Positions 28,436 through 38,797 of a stretch of 64,000 bases of DNA are shown piece after piece (the first letter of the stretch is position 1; the number at the start of each line of letters is the position of its first letter). The notes under the pieces were generated by a model, which saw only the letters and a list, made by a program, of their open reading frames with translations, made no database searches and was not told the origin of the DNA. Both the position numbers and the translations under genes were made by a program. This stretch comes from Thiothrix sp. (GTDB taxonomy: Bacteria; Pseudomonadota; Gammaproteobacteria; Thiotrichales; Thiotrichaceae): the NCBI GenBank assembly GCA_008015155.1, contig SSFA01000024.1, forward strand, positions 1 through 64,000, in the 5' to 3' direction.

Positions 28436-29578
28436 CTACATAGGCTGTTCAGCGCTTAAGTCGGTTTGACGTAAAAGGCTTTGCAGAATGTCTTTATGAT
28501 GGATAGCCCCAACTACTTTCCCTGCCTGAGTCACTAATAGGGGCTGTTCAGTTTTTTGTGCGACTTCGACCACATCCTGCATCCAGGTATCAAAGTCGAC
28601 CGTTTGCACTGGGTGATCTGTTCCATTCAGGCGTAGGCTAATGGGGTTATTGGCAGCATCAAATTGTAAAATCCAACCACCATCTAAGGTGATTTGATCT
28701 TGAATTCGATTAAACTGATTCAGCGAACGCATCAAAACCCCCGCGTAGAGCACGTGCAAGGGATTGATATTGGCCACAAAGCGGCGCACATATTCATTGG
28801 CTGGTTTGAAAATAATATCTCGTGCTGTACCTGCCTGAATGATTCTGCCGCTTTCCATAATCACAATTTGATTACCTAGCTTAAGCGCTTCATTGAGATC
28901 ATGGCTGACAAAAATAATAGTGCGCTTAAGCTTTTTTTGCAGCTCTAAAAGTTCATCTTGTAAGCGGTCACGAATCAAAGGATCAAGCGCTGAAAACGGT
29001 TCATCCATTAACAAAATATCAGCATCGGTTGCAAAGGCTCGTGCTAAGCCGACCCGCTGCTGCATACCACCTGATAATTCATTAACTTGCTTATCCGCCC
29101 AATCGGAAAGATTCACAAGTGCTAGTTTTTCATTGGCAATACGCGTGACTTCATCTTTGGGTACACCTTTGACCGATAAGCCAAAGCCGACATTTTCTCG
29201 TACTGTACACCAAGGCAATAAACCAAATTGCTGGAAAACCATAGCAATACGATCGCGGCGTAATTCGCGCAATTTACTGCTCGAAATCTTCGCCATATCG
29301 ACTGTGCCACCTTGGTGAGCAATCAATAATTCGCCCCGAGTGACTGGATTTAAACCATTCACACAGCGCAGTAAAGAAGATTTACCAGAACCCGATAAGC
29401 CCATGAGCACGCAAATGGTACCTTCTTCCACCGTGAGGCTAGCATCTGCGACCCCTAAGACTGAGCCCGTTTCAGCAAGGATTTCATTGCGGGTTTTACC
29501 CTGATCAAGTAGTGCTGCTGCGCGCTTTTGATCTTTACCAAAAATCACATCAACATGTTTAAATTCAACTGCAGCCAT
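28436..29578 (-). CDS. choV: Choline/glycine betaine ABC transporter ATPase
   Basis: ATP-binding subunit of 380 residues. Walker A is seen as GLSGSGKSS, the Q-loop in MVFQQFGLLPW, the signature as LSGGMQQRVGLARA and Walker B as LLMDEPFSALD. The N-terminal GKTRNEILAETGSVLGV segment and a C-terminal CBS-like region are typical of the ProV/ChoV subgroup. It abuts choW without a gap and precedes the flavoenzyme by 12 bases. Confidence 0.92.
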   Translation of the reverse strand: MAAVEFKHVDVIFGKDQKRAAALLDQGKTRNEILAETGSVLGVADASLTVEEGTICVLMGLSGSGKSSLLRCVNGLNPVTRGELLIAHQGGTVDMAKISSSKLRELRRDRIAMVFQQFGLLPWCTVRENVGFGLSVKGVPKDEVTRIANEKLALVNLSDWADKQVNELSGGMQQRVGLARAFATDADILLMDEPFSALDPLIRDRLQDELLELQKKLKRTIIFVSHDLNEALKLGNQIVIMESGRIIQAGTARDIIFKPANEYVRRFVANINPLHVLYAGVLMRSLNQFNRIQDQITLDGGWILQFDAANNPISLRLNGTDHPVQTVDFDTWMQDVVEVAQKTEQPLLVTQAGKVVGAIHHKDILQSLLRQTDLSAEQPM

Positions 29579-30430
29579 TTAGTGTGCTCCTGCAGGTTGT
29601 TTAACAGGTTGCTTGAAGAGGCGATCCAAAAGAATGGCCAGAATCACAATCGCCAAACCGGCCTCAAAACCTTTCTCAATATTCACTGTATTGAGGGCGC
29701 GTACCACCGGTTTACCCAAGCCATCCGCTCCCACTAAAGCGGCAATAACCACCATAGAAAGTGACAGCATAATGCATTGAGTCAAACCCGCCATAATAGT
29801 GGGCATCGCATACGGCAGCTCAATCCGCCAAAGTAATTGGTTCTTGGAGCAGCCAAAAGATTTACCCGCTTCGATTAAGGTATTCGGTACGCTAGAAATG
29901 CCCAACCAAGTGAGTCGCACGGGAGCAGCTAGTGCGAAAATAATGGTTGAAATCAGCCCTGGAACGACCCCTAAACCAAATAAAATCAGGGTTGGAATCA
30001 GATAAACGAAGGTTGGAATGGTCTGCATTAGATCTAGAATAGGGCGCAAAATCGTATACAGCATCGGGTGATGTGCCGCTGCAATGCCTAGCGGCACACC
30101 GATCAACATACAGAATAAGGTCGCATATAAGACCAGTACTAAGGTTTCTATGGTTTCCTGCCAATAACCTAAATTGACAATCAGCAGTAAAGACAACACA
30201 GCAAATGCCACCAAACCCCAACTACGATGTAACCACCACGCTAAACCCGCGATTCCGGCAATCAACAACCAAGCAGGAATCCACAGTAGGGCAGCAGTTG
30301 TGCCGTTGAGGATGGTTTCCAATACCATCGATAAACTATCGAAAAAGCCAGAGGCATGCTGATTCAACAGGTCAACCCCTTGGCCTAACCATTTACCAAT
30401 CGGCAATTTATGCTCTGTGAGCCAATCCAT
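29579..30430 (-). CDS. choW: Choline ABC transporter permease
   Basis: Permease of 283 residues with about six hydrophobic helices and the ABC permease EAA-type loop EAGKSFGCSKNQLLWRIELPYAMPTIMAGL. The start MDWLTEHKLPIGKWLGQGVDLL is like ChoW/ProW. It lies 15 bases after choX and ends directly before choV. Confidence 0.92.
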   Translation of the reverse strand: MDWLTEHKLPIGKWLGQGVDLLNQHASGFFDSLSMVLETILNGTTAALLWIPAWLLIAGIAGLAWWLHRSWGLVAFAVLSLLLIVNLGYWQETIETLVLVLYATLFCMLIGVPLGIAAAHHPMLYTILRPILDLMQTIPTFVYLIPTLILFGLGVVPGLISTIIFALAAPVRLTWLGISSVPNTLIEAGKSFGCSKNQLLWRIELPYAMPTIMAGLTQCIMLSLSMVVIAALVGADGLGKPVVRALNTVNIEKGFEAGLAIVILAILLDRLFKQPVKQPAGAH

Positions 30431-30445
30431 AGAAACCTACCTTGC

Positions 30446-31390
30446 TTAGAGTTCGAGTGCTTTCTTAACGGCCTCAGTTGCGTCTTTGCCGTCTTTGGTG
30501 GTTACACCGTCTAACCAAGGTTTGATAGCGTCCGGATTCTTTTTCAGCCATTCTTTAGCAGCATCATTTGCCTCTTTTTTCTCATCCAAAATTGCCCCCA
30601 TAATTTGGTTTTCCATCGGCAAGGTGAATTTAAGATTACTAATGAACTTGCCCACATTCGGGCATTCAGTGAGGTAACCCGCGCGCACATTGGTATAGAT
30701 AGTTGCGCCGCCTAAATTAGGGCCAAACACCTCATCGCCACCCTCTAAATAAGCCAGTTCGAACTTAGAATTCATGGGGTGAGGTTCCCAACCTAAGAAC
30801 AAAACGCCTTCTTTACGTTTAATGGCACGTTCGACTTGAGCCAGCATGCCTTGCTCGGAGGATTCCACCATTTTGAAGGATTTGAGGCCGAATTTGTCGC
30901 CATCAATCATGCCCTGAATTAAGCGATTGCCATCATTACCTGGTTCAATTCCATAGATCTCCCCATTTAAGTCTTCCTTAAATTTGGCTATGTCCGCGAA
31001 GGTTTTCAAGCCTTTGTCATAGAGGTATTTAGGTACGGCGAGGGTATATTTTGCGCCTTCTAGATTAGCAGCTAAGGATTCGACCGTCTTATCATCCAGA
31101 TAGGGTTGGATATCCGCTTTCATGGTAGGCATCCAGTTACCAAGAAAGACATCAATGTCTTTATTTTTTAAACTAGCATAGCTAACCGGGACAGAAAGCA
31201 CTTGTGAGGAGGGCTCATAACCTAGGGCGGTGAGTAGGGTTGAGGCTAGTGCTGTGGTCGCTGTGATGTCTGTCCAGCCCACGTCGGCAAAGCGCACTTT
31301 GCTGCAAGATTCAGGCTCAGCAGCTTGGACACTGACCCCTAAACTAGCGGCGACGATTAAGGTAAGGGCAGTCAGTTTTTTCAAACTCAT
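30446..31390 (-). CDS. choX: Choline ABC transporter substrate-binding protein
   Basis: Periplasmic binding protein of 314 residues with a signal peptide cleaved near SVQAAEPES. Aromatic residues in VGWTDI, LGNWMPT, AKYTLAVPKYL and LGWEPHPMN are placed like the aromatic box that holds the choline trimethylammonium group. Choline specificity over betaine is inferred from these motifs and from the divergent betB. It is the first gene of the minus-strand operon. Confidence 0.92.
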   Translation of the reverse strand: MSLKKLTALTLIVAASLGVSVQAAEPESCSKVRFADVGWTDITATTALASTLLTALGYEPSSQVLSVPVSYASLKNKDIDVFLGNWMPTMKADIQPYLDDKTVESLAANLEGAKYTLAVPKYLYDKGLKTFADIAKFKEDLNGEIYGIEPGNDGNRLIQGMIDGDKFGLKSFKMVESSEQGMLAQVERAIKRKEGVLFLGWEPHPMNSKFELAYLEGGDEVFGPNLGGATIYTNVRAGYLTECPNVGKFISNLKFTLPMENQIMGAILDEKKEANDAAKEWLKKNPDAIKPWLDGVTTKDGKDATEAVKKALEL

Positions 31391-31456
31391 ATATTCCTCC
31401 TAAGTAGACGATAATTGTTCTGCTGATGCAGGCTTTTATAAACCTAACATTCTCCT

Positions 31457-31480
31457 CTGGCAGCAGTTTATACTTGCCAG
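31457..31480. promoter_or_regulatory. Candidate operator between choX and betB
   Basis: Inverted repeat CTGGCA-N12-TGCCAG in the divergent promoter region. It could bind a BetI-like or other repressor, but no such regulator gene is adjacent, so this is tentative. Confidence 0.3.
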
Positions 31481-31517
31481 TACGAAAAGCAAACCTAACC
31501 ACAGAGCAGGAAAATCT

Positions 31518-32984
31518 ATGCATAATTCAAGCCCACAAGCACTGTATATTGGCGGTCGCTATCAAACTGCTAGCTCGGGTGAAACCTTCGATTCGATCAA
31601 TCCAGCTACTGGTGAAGTGCTCGCGAGCGTGCAACAAGCGTCCATCGAGGATGTAGATAAAGCAGTCCAAGCCGCTGAAGCAGGTTTTGCAGAATGGTCA
31701 AGTTTGAGCGGTATGGAGCGTGGGCGGATTTTAAATAAGGCAGTGGCTTTGCTGCGCGCTCGCAATGATGAGTTGGCGCTATTAGAAGTCCAAGATACGG
31801 GCAAGCCTCTGCAAGAAGCGATAGCGGTAGACATTGTGACCGGTGCTGATGTGATTGAGTACTATGCAGGTTTGGCAGGCAGCATCCAAGGTAGCTATCA
31901 AGATTTAGGGCAGGGTAAATTTTTTTTTATTTGTTGCGAGCCTTTGGGCGTTTGCGCAGGGATTGGTGCTTGGAATTATCCGATTCAAATCGCTTGTTGG
32001 AAGTCAGCGGTCGCTTTAGCTTGTGGGAATGTGATGGTGTATAAACCTTCAGAAGTGACCCCTTTATCAACCTTGAAGCTTGCTGAAATTTACACTGAAG
32101 CAGGCTTGCCTAATGGGGTTTTTAATGTGGTGCAAGGCGATTATCGGGTGGGTACAGCTTTAACCCAGCATCCAAAGATTGCCAAAGTCTCCTTCACAGG
32201 CTCAACCGTGACGGGCAGTAAAATTCTAAGCAATGCTGCGAATACCATTAAAGATGTGACCTTAGAATTAGGTGGGAAGTCGCCTCTGATTATTTTCCCC
32301 GATGCCAAGTTAGATAATGCTGTGCATGGTGCATTATTAGCCAACTTCTATACACAAGGTGAGGTGTGCACGCATGGAACGCGCGTCTTTGTGCATGAAA
32401 GCATTTATGATGAATTTTTAGAAAAAACGGCTGCTATTACTAAGCAAATGATCATTGGTGATCCGACTAATATGCAAACTCAGGTAGGAGCTTTAGTCTC
32501 AGCAACACATTTGCAAAAGGTCTTGCACTATATCGATTTGGCGAAAAACTCGGGCGCACGTTTGATTTGTGGGGGCGAGCGTGAAACAGCTAATGGTTTA
32601 GATAAGGGATATTTTGTCCAACCGACTATTTTTGCTGACTGCACGGATGAGATGCAGCATACCCGTGATGAGATCTTTGGCCCAGTGATGTCAGTGCTTA
32701 AATTCAAAGATGAAGAGGAGGTGATTCAGCGTGCTAATAACACCCACTATGGCTTAGCTGCAGGTATCTTCACCACCGATTTAGCAAGAGCACATCGAGT
32801 GATTGCACAGCTACAAGCGGGTATTTGTTGGATTAATACCTATGGGCCATCACCTGCAGAGATGCCAGTGGGTGGTTATAAGCAGTCAGGCATTGGGCGC
32901 GAGAATGGCTTAGAAACGATTAAGCATTATACGCAAGTGAAGAGTGTTTTTGTGGAATTGGGCGATTTGCCTCGGCCATATTGA
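31518..32984 (+). CDS. betB: Betaine aldehyde dehydrogenase
   Basis: NAD(P)-dependent aldehyde dehydrogenase of 488 residues that oxidises betaine aldehyde to glycine betaine. Motifs are [28 protein letters not shown] with the general base, and the catalytic cysteine in [11 protein letters not shown]. The ATG has an AGGAAA site. It is divergent from the choXWV operon, which supports the choline/betaine assignment. No GMC-type choline dehydrogenase (betA) or betI is in the window. Confidence 0.92.
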   Translation: MHNSSPQALYIGGRYQTASSGETFDSINPATGEVLASVQQASIEDVDKAVQAAEAGFAEWSSLSGMERGRILNKAVALLRARNDELALLEVQDTGKPLQEAIAVDIVTGADVIEYYAGLAGSIQGSYQDLGQGKFFFICCEPLGVCAGIGAWNYPIQIACWKSAVALACGNVMVYKPSEVTPLSTLKLAEIYTEAGLPNGVFNVVQGDYRVGTALTQHPKIAKVSFTGSTVTGSKILSNAANTIKDVTLELGGKSPLIIFPDAKLDNAVHGALLANFYTQGEVCTHGTRVFVHESIYDEFLEKTAAITKQMIIGDPTNMQTQVGALVSATHLQKVLHYIDLAKNSGARLICGGERETANGLDKGYFVQPTIFADCTDEMQHTRDEIFGPVMSVLKFKDEEEVIQRANNTHYGLAAGIFTTDLARAHRVIAQLQAGICWINTYGPSPAEMPVGGYKQSGIGRENGLETIKHYTQVKSVFVELGDLPRPY

Positions 32985-33003
32985 AGCTAGTTTCCTCGCA
33001 CAT

Positions 33004-33033
33004 AAAAAAAGACGCCCTGTCAAAAGACAGGGC
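33004..33033 (-). terminator. Intrinsic terminator of the HtrA-type protease gene
   Basis: Stem GCCCTGTC / GACAGGGC with an AAAA loop (as read on the + strand). On the minus strand it is followed by GTC and seven Ts, so it terminates the protease transcript 64 bases after its stop. Confidence 0.85.
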
Positions 33034-33097
33034 AAGCGAGGGAGTAAGGTCTATGAAAACAACGAAACAGCAATGAAAATCTATCTAAGTTACTAAG

Positions 33098-34555
33098 TTA
33101 AGAGCGTCCAACCGCGATAAAGCGCTTTTGGTCATCCCGTTGAATCAGCATGGCTAAGGGCTTGTCAGCCGGTGCTTTCTCAACAATGGACTTCAACTCT
33201 TCGGGTGATTTAACTCCAGTGTTATTCACTGAAATAATCACATCACCAGCCTCAAGGCCAGCCCGACTGGCAGGGCTATCAGTACGGACTTCGCGAACTA
33301 CGACCCCGTCCGTACCAATATTCGCATCCTTGCGTTCCTGTTCGGTTAATCCTGCAACCGCCAAGCCCAAAGCACCCGTTCCAGCAGTGCTGTTCTGGGC
33401 TAGTTCTTGAGGTTCACCCGCGTCTTTATCCGCAAGCTTCTCAATCGTTACATTTAAGGTTTTCTCTGCACCTGCACGTAGTACTTTTAAAGGTACAGTA
33501 CTGCCGATGCTAGTAGTGCCCACTAATAAAGGTAAGTGGTCAGCTGAACTCACTTCAGTGTTATTGAACCCCATAATAATGTCACCAGCTTGTACGCCCG
33601 CTTTGTCCGCTGGACTAGAAGGTTGCACACTAGCCACTAACGCACCTTGCGGTTTAGCCATGGAGAAAGAATTCGCTAACTCTTGGTCAAGGTTCTGAAT
33701 TTGCACACCTAACCAGCCACGATTAACCACACCGGCAGTCTTGAGTTGCTCAGTGATGTTTTTAACCAAGTTAACTGGAATCGCAAACGAGATCCCCATA
33801 TAACCGCCACTACGGCTATAAATTTGTGAGTTCACCCCAACCACATTACCGTTTAAATCAAACAGTGGGCCGCCCGAGTTACCCGGATTCACAGCCACAT
33901 CCGTTTGAATAAAGGGAACGTAAGTTCCATCCGGCAAACTACGGGATAAAGCACTCACAATCCCTTGCGTCGCTGAGTGATCTAAACCGAAAGGTGCGCC
34001 AATGGCCACTACCCATTGACCGACTTCCAGTGCATCAGAATCACCTAAGCGTACGGTCGGTAAACCAGTCGCTTCCACTTTTAATAAAGCAATATCACTG
34101 TATTTATCTTTACCAATTACCTTAGCAGTCAGTTCACGCTTGTCATTCAAGGTAACTTTGATTTTGCTAGCATTATCAACTACATGGTTATTGGTGATAA
34201 TGTAGCCATCTTGGGAAATGATAAAGCCAGAACCCATGGCTTGAGAATCACGTGGCTGTGGTGTACCACGTGGCATATTTCGGAAGAATTTCTCCAATTC
34301 TTTCGGTAACTCTTGTCCATCCGGTAAAGCAAACATCTCACTAGCAGCGTTGCTGGCAGCTTTGTTGTCGATCTCAACCGAGATATGTACAACTGCATCG
34401 CGGTTATCTTTAATCAGTTGTGTTAACTGAGGCAAAGTATCCGCATGAACCATCGGCGCTGTTAGTGGAAAAGCTAAGGTACAAGCCAAAGCACTGGCCG
34501 CTAGTACCGAGAGTTTTTTCTTGTTAAACAGTCCAACAGGCAGTAAGTTTGACAT
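33098..34555 (-). CDS. HtrA/DegP-family periplasmic serine endoprotease
   Basis: Protein quality control protease and chaperone of the periplasm, 485 residues. A signal peptide ends near MVHADT (residues 36-40). The catalytic triad is H124 (TNNHVVD), D154 (KYSDIALL) and S227 (PGNSGGPLF). Two PDZ domains follow, at about 270-370 and 390-480, both with the GxLG/VxxxxxxSPAxxAGxxxGD pattern. A terminator follows. The closest named group is DegP/DegQ/MucD; I do not choose between them. Confidence 0.94.
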   Translation of the reverse strand: MSNLLPVGLFNKKKLSVLAASALACTLAFPLTAPMVHADTLPQLTQLIKDNRDAVVHISVEIDNKAASNAASEMFALPDGQELPKELEKFFRNMPRGTPQPRDSQAMGSGFIISQDGYIITNNHVVDNASKIKVTLNDKRELTAKVIGKDKYSDIALLKVEATGLPTVRLGDSDALEVGQWVVAIGAPFGLDHSATQGIVSALSRSLPDGTYVPFIQTDVAVNPGNSGGPLFDLNGNVVGVNSQIYSRSGGYMGISFAIPVNLVKNITEQLKTAGVVNRGWLGVQIQNLDQELANSFSMAKPQGALVASVQPSSPADKAGVQAGDIIMGFNNTEVSSADHLPLLVGTTSIGSTVPLKVLRAGAEKTLNVTIEKLADKDAGEPQELAQNSTAGTGALGLAVAGLTEQERKDANIGTDGVVVREVRTDSPASRAGLEAGDVIISVNNTGVKSPEELKSIVEKAPADKPLAMLIQRDDQKRFIAVGRS

Positions 34556-34660
34556 TTAGTAAATCCTCAAATGCGTTCAATATGTGCTGATCTTAGTCGA
34601 GTCAACCTTACCGCGGATTTTCCAAAAAGTTAAAAAACGGTAACTTACAAAGGTTTATTG

Positions 34661-36619
34661 TCAATCCATCCAATCAGTTTCATAGCCGCGATTAAATTGA
34701 ATACATTCGTCACGAGTCGAAAGAATCTGAATCTGCTCAGGTGCGCCAGCTTCATCAAAAAATACCCGGCCAATCCCACTACCATTATATAAGCGTTGAT
34801 GAGGATAACGGCCACTATGCTCACTAGGACGCCGTTGTTGAATACGCATATGTCGGCGACGGGTGAACCAGTTCAAAGGGGAGTGGCTGGCAAATAACCA
34901 CCGGTTTAGCCAATCAAAGTTTTTTAAGAGCTTTTCAGGGAAGGCATTTTTAATACCAGACGCGGTAATCTGCCAAATATGCGGTGTTTGTTCGTGATGG
35001 CGTAAGCGCACATCATAGACGAATGAGTAATGAACATCGCCTGATAGGATCGTGAAGTTATGTGGGGTACGTCGATGGCGAAAAATATTTAAAATCACAT
35101 TAGCAGAACCCGGATGCGCCATCCAATTTTCTGCATCAACCATCAAGGAACCACCAAACCAAGTGAAAATGCGTTGTACCACTTCAATCAGTTTGACACC
35201 AAAGATTGGCGCTGGTGAAACTAAAATGACCGCATTTTCGTGGATCAGTTCTTGCTGCAGATCACTGAGTGTTTCCCAATCCATTAAGCCAGAAGGGTCA
35301 GCGGCACTGGTTTCAGAACGCCAGCGTTGAGTTCGTGTATCGAGCACCACAATTTTGGGCTGGGTCGCTAAGCTATAATGCCAGCCTTCCATTTTGAGTA
35401 GCTGATCAATCAGTAAATCATGTAAAGCGCCTTTACCTGTCAGGAATAGCGCTTGTGCTGCTTTAATCAAAGGTTCTGGAAAACGCTCTGGAGCATTACC
35501 CCAAGCTTGGCAAAGCAAATAAGCAATCAAGGCATTGCCAATAATCCGCCGTGACAAAGGGTGACCATAGGCGCTTTCTTCCCAATCTCGGGATAGATTC
35601 CAATCATCGGTTACATCATGATCGTCAAAGATCATATAAGTAGGAATATTAGCTAATACGCGCTGTATTTTGGGTAAACCTGCTGCGAATTGCTTGATAG
35701 CCGGAAGTTGTCTTTGGTAGGTTTCTAAAGCTTCCGCATCTAAACCAGTCAAATCGTCTAGGTTGACTAAGGGCCATAAAGCAGGTGACCACACTAGTAA
35801 ATACATCCCTAACACTTCAGCTAGTGTAGCCAAATGATTGGCGGCATTGGCTGAGGTGAAAATAGGCTTACTGGCACCTTTTAAAATTTTTCTTAAACCT
35901 TGTCCGCCTGGCGCTGAAGGCAAGAGTTCAAGACGACGATAATAGTGCTGACGATTACCATGCAGCTTACGACTATGCTGTAGTTCGGTTTTATCAAGTG
36001 ATTCTTCGTACAAGCCTAAAACAGCAATTACTGTATGGATAGCATGTAGCATGGGGCCGGCCACATCATCAGTGTAAACTTGATCGCCTGTCATCATAAG
36101 CAGCGAGGGTTGTGCACTAGGCTGCTCTAAGTGACGTGCTTCAGCGAGCTGTCCATCAACGACTAACAGCGCATCGCCGCCGGGGTAGTGCGGCTTACGA
36201 CAAGAACCATGCAAGACTTGCGTAATCTTCGGTTTAAAAGCAAAGCGTGGACGACTTTCATTCTCATACAGAATCTGTGGTGTTGTCGTCGCTAGCCACT
36301 GCAGCTGTCCATCCTGTTCTAATCCAAGATCGTAACTTAACCAAGCATCCTCAGGTAAACCTTCAGGAACATTTATGGTGAGTAAGTGTAAAAAGGCATG
36401 TCGACCTAAAGTGATTAAGCCCCCATGGTCTGGGGTAAAACTAGCCGAAGCTAACAGCGCTTCACCTTGATAGCAGCGTGCTTGAATGGCATAGTTTTCA
36501 GAGGTCACTAGCCACAAGACCAGTTGCTGGCGACTGACCTGACGCAAGATCGGCCCGGCTAAAATAGCAGGCAAAGCTTGAACATTCTGTGTAGATACAG
36601 CGGCTTCATTAGTAGTCAT
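34661..36619 (-). CDS. PhoD-like metallophosphatase
   Basis: A large protein (652 residues from ATG 36619; a GTG at 36676 would add 19) of the alkaline phosphatase D-like group. Metal-binding motifs are GSCRKP, LMMTGDQVYTDD, YMIFDDHDVTDDWN and LSGDVHYSF. An N-terminal beta-rich region of about 130 residues precedes the catalytic domain. No signal peptide is visible, in contrast to secreted PhoD. It is divergent from a two-component system. A physiological substrate is not indicated. Confidence 0.8.
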   Translation of the reverse strand: MTTNEAAVSTQNVQALPAILAGPILRQVSRQQLVLWLVTSENYAIQARCYQGEALLASASFTPDHGGLITLGRHAFLHLLTINVPEGLPEDAWLSYDLGLEQDGQLQWLATTTPQILYENESRPRFAFKPKITQVLHGSCRKPHYPGGDALLVVDGQLAEARHLEQPSAQPSLLMMTGDQVYTDDVAGPMLHAIHTVIAVLGLYEESLDKTELQHSRKLHGNRQHYYRRLELLPSAPGGQGLRKILKGASKPIFTSANAANHLATLAEVLGMYLLVWSPALWPLVNLDDLTGLDAEALETYQRQLPAIKQFAAGLPKIQRVLANIPTYMIFDDHDVTDDWNLSRDWEESAYGHPLSRRIIGNALIAYLLCQAWGNAPERFPEPLIKAAQALFLTGKGALHDLLIDQLLKMEGWHYSLATQPKIVVLDTRTQRWRSETSAADPSGLMDWETLSDLQQELIHENAVILVSPAPIFGVKLIEVVQRIFTWFGGSLMVDAENWMAHPGSANVILNIFRHRRTPHNFTILSGDVHYSFVYDVRLRHHEQTPHIWQITASGIKNAFPEKLLKNFDWLNRWLFASHSPLNWFTRRRHMRIQQRRPSEHSGRYPHQRLYNGSGIGRVFFDEAGAPEQIQILSTRDECIQFNRGYETDWMD

Positions 36620-36727
36620 GCACGGCAATATAAGGATGTCTAGGTTGGTTTCAAAGTTATAGCTGGTCACTAGCACATTAACAAATGTTCATGGCAAGCA
36701 TTTCTCCAGCTCGTTATGCTTTCTAGT

Positions 36728-37411
36728 ATGAACATATTACTCATTGAAGATGATATCCATACAGCCAGTTTTATCCAGAAAGGCTTGGCTGAAAGTGGTT
36801 ATATTGTTGACCATGCCGCTGATGGTGAAGATGGACTGCATCTTGCTACCACAGGTCAATATGATGTGCTCATTGTTGATCGTATGCTGCCGAAACGAGA
36901 TGGCTTGTCGGTGATTCAAGCCTTGCGTACCCGCGGGATGACTACACCCGCCTTAATTTTAAGCGCTTTAGGTGAAGTGGATAATCGCGTGGAAGGTTTG
37001 CGTGCAGGGGGTGATGATTATTTAGTCAAACCCTATGCTTTTAGTGAACTACTAGCACGGCTACAAGCACTAGCGCGGCGCACACAACCTTTACAAGAGC
37101 AAACCACTTTACGCTTATTAGATTTAGAAATGGATCTGATGAAGCGCCAAGTCAAGCGTGCTGGTACAGTGATTAATTTACAGCCCCGTGAATTTACCCT
37201 GCTAGAATATTTAATGCGCCATACCGGTCAAGTAGTCACTCGCACCATGCTACTTGAAAAGGTCTGGGACTATCATTTTGATCCGCAAACAAATGTGATT
37301 GATGTGCACATTAGCCGTTTGCGAGGCAAGATTGATCGCGACTTCGACCCACCTTTACTGCATACCATTCGTGGAGCAGGTTATATGCTCTATGATCCGA
37401 CGGCTGCTTAA
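36728..37411 (+). CDS. OmpR-family response regulator
   Basis: Two-domain regulator of 227 residues. The receiver domain has the acidic pair in IEDD, phosphoacceptor Asp in VLIVDRMLPKRDG and the lysine in DDYLVKPYAF. A winged-helix output domain follows (LQPREFTLLEYL, VIDVHISRLRGKID). I start at the ATG at 36728 (MNILLIEDD) instead of 36716. It overlaps the histidine kinase gene by 20 bases. Closest named relatives are the QseB/TctD/CusR group. Confidence 0.92.
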   Translation: MNILLIEDDIHTASFIQKGLAESGYIVDHAADGEDGLHLATTGQYDVLIVDRMLPKRDGLSVIQALRTRGMTTPALILSALGEVDNRVEGLRAGGDDYLVKPYAFSELLARLQALARRTQPLQEQTTLRLLDLEMDLMKRQVKRAGTVINLQPREFTLLEYLMRHTGQVVTRTMLLEKVWDYHFDPQTNVIDVHISRLRGKIDRDFDPPLLHTIRGAGYMLYDPTAA

Positions 37412-38792
37412 TACCACTGTTTTTCGCCTCTCCTTAGTTTATGCCTTGCTGTTCAGCCTAGTAGCGGGAGCAGCAATGGCCTCCATCTATTGGGTGGCAG
37501 CCGGTCAAATTCGCGAACAAACCGATGCGCGCTTACAACTACAAAGTGATTTATTAATCAATATCACCAAAACCTATGGCTCTCTGCAAGCCTTGCAGGA
37601 CGCGATTCAAACTCGCAATGAAGAGCATGATGATCGTGCAGAACCCCATTTTTATGTTTATGCCTTAACAACTAATACCAAGCTACCGTTTACTAAAAAA
37701 TTGACAGCGGAGTATGTGAGTGAGGATGGGCGACGTGTATTCGGTACGCTTATGTTCAGCGATGTACTGGATATCGTTAACTTAGATGTAGAAGTAAAGC
37801 GTGATGCGTATGCGCGGGTGATTATTACCCGTTTGCAGGGTGGTGCACAGCTGTTAGTCGCCGCCGATATGAGCGAGCAAAATACTTTATTATTAAAGCT
37901 CTACAACAGTATGTGGCTGGCCGTAGGTTTAATGTTCTTATTAGCCGTTTTAGGTGGCTGGCTGATGGGCTATGGTGTATTGCGGCGAATTGATAGTATT
38001 CGGCAAACAGCTGGGGAAATTATCAATGGTGACCTTAGCCAACGAATGGTAGTGACGCGCCGCAATGACGAGTTTGACCGTCTTAGCTTAGTACTCAATA
38101 GTATGTTGCAGCGTATTGAAAATTTGATGAAAGCGACTCGAGAGGTCACTGACAATCTGGCGCATGATTTACGTAATCCACTGAATCGTTTGCGTAATCG
38201 CTTAGATACGAGTCGTTTTCAGTCAATGGATGTTGAGCACTTTCAACAGCTTAGGCAAGATGCCCTGCAAGATGTTGATGATTTAATTAAGACCTTTAAT
38301 GCCTTATTGAGTATTGCTCAAGCAGAGTCAGGTGTGCATCGGGATGATTGGACTTCTATCCAACTCGATCAGTTAATTAACGATCTAGGTGAGTTATATG
38401 AGGCGGTCGCGGAAGAAGATGGCATTCGATTTAGCCATACAGCACAGCCCGGTTTGGTGTTACAAGCTAATAAGCATCTGATTGCACAGGTGATTACCAA
38501 TCTCTTAGACAACGCAGTGAAATACACCCCTAAAGATGGTTTGATCCAACTCCAGGCTGAACAGCAACAAAGCCATATCGTAATAACTGTCAGCGATACG
38601 GGACCTGGGATCCCTCCTGAGGAACGCGAACGAGTATTTAAGCGTTTTGTGCGCTTAGACAATGCCCGTAGCACACCCGGTAATGGCCTTGGCTTAAGTT
38701 TAGTCAAGGCGGTTGCTGATTTACATGGTGCTCAAGTTGAGCTAGCGGATAATCAACCGGGTTTGAAGGTGATTTTACGCTTTCTTGCTTAA
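37392..38792 (+). CDS. Sensor histidine kinase
   Basis: Membrane sensor of 466 residues: transmembrane helix near residues 12-32, periplasmic domain of about 130 residues, second helix near 170-190 and a HAMP domain. The phosphoacceptor His lies in NLAHDLRNPLNRLR, and the catalytic domain has DNAVKYTP, DTGPGIPPEE and GNGLGLSLVKAV. The ATG at 37392 is inside the regulator gene, so the pair is translationally coupled. The signal sensed is unknown. Confidence 0.92.
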   Translation: MIRRLLNTTVFRLSLVYALLFSLVAGAAMASIYWVAAGQIREQTDARLQLQSDLLINITKTYGSLQALQDAIQTRNEEHDDRAEPHFYVYALTTNTKLPFTKKLTAEYVSEDGRRVFGTLMFSDVLDIVNLDVEVKRDAYARVIITRLQGGAQLLVAADMSEQNTLLLKLYNSMWLAVGLMFLLAVLGGWLMGYGVLRRIDSIRQTAGEIINGDLSQRMVVTRRNDEFDRLSLVLNSMLQRIENLMKATREVTDNLAHDLRNPLNRLRNRLDTSRFQSMDVEHFQQLRQDALQDVDDLIKTFNALLSIAQAESGVHRDDWTSIQLDQLINDLGELYEAVAEEDGIRFSHTAQPGLVLQANKHLIAQVITNLLDNAVKYTPKDGLIQLQAEQQQSHIVITVSDTGPGIPPEERERVFKRFVRLDNARSTPGNGLGLSLVKAVADLHGAQVELADNQPGLKVILRFLA

Positions 38793-38797
38793 AATTT

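Noticed and set aside
37299..37391. N-terminal extension of the histidine kinase
   Set aside because: It lies in the response regulator coding sequence in another frame and has no HK character; ATG 37392 is natural.
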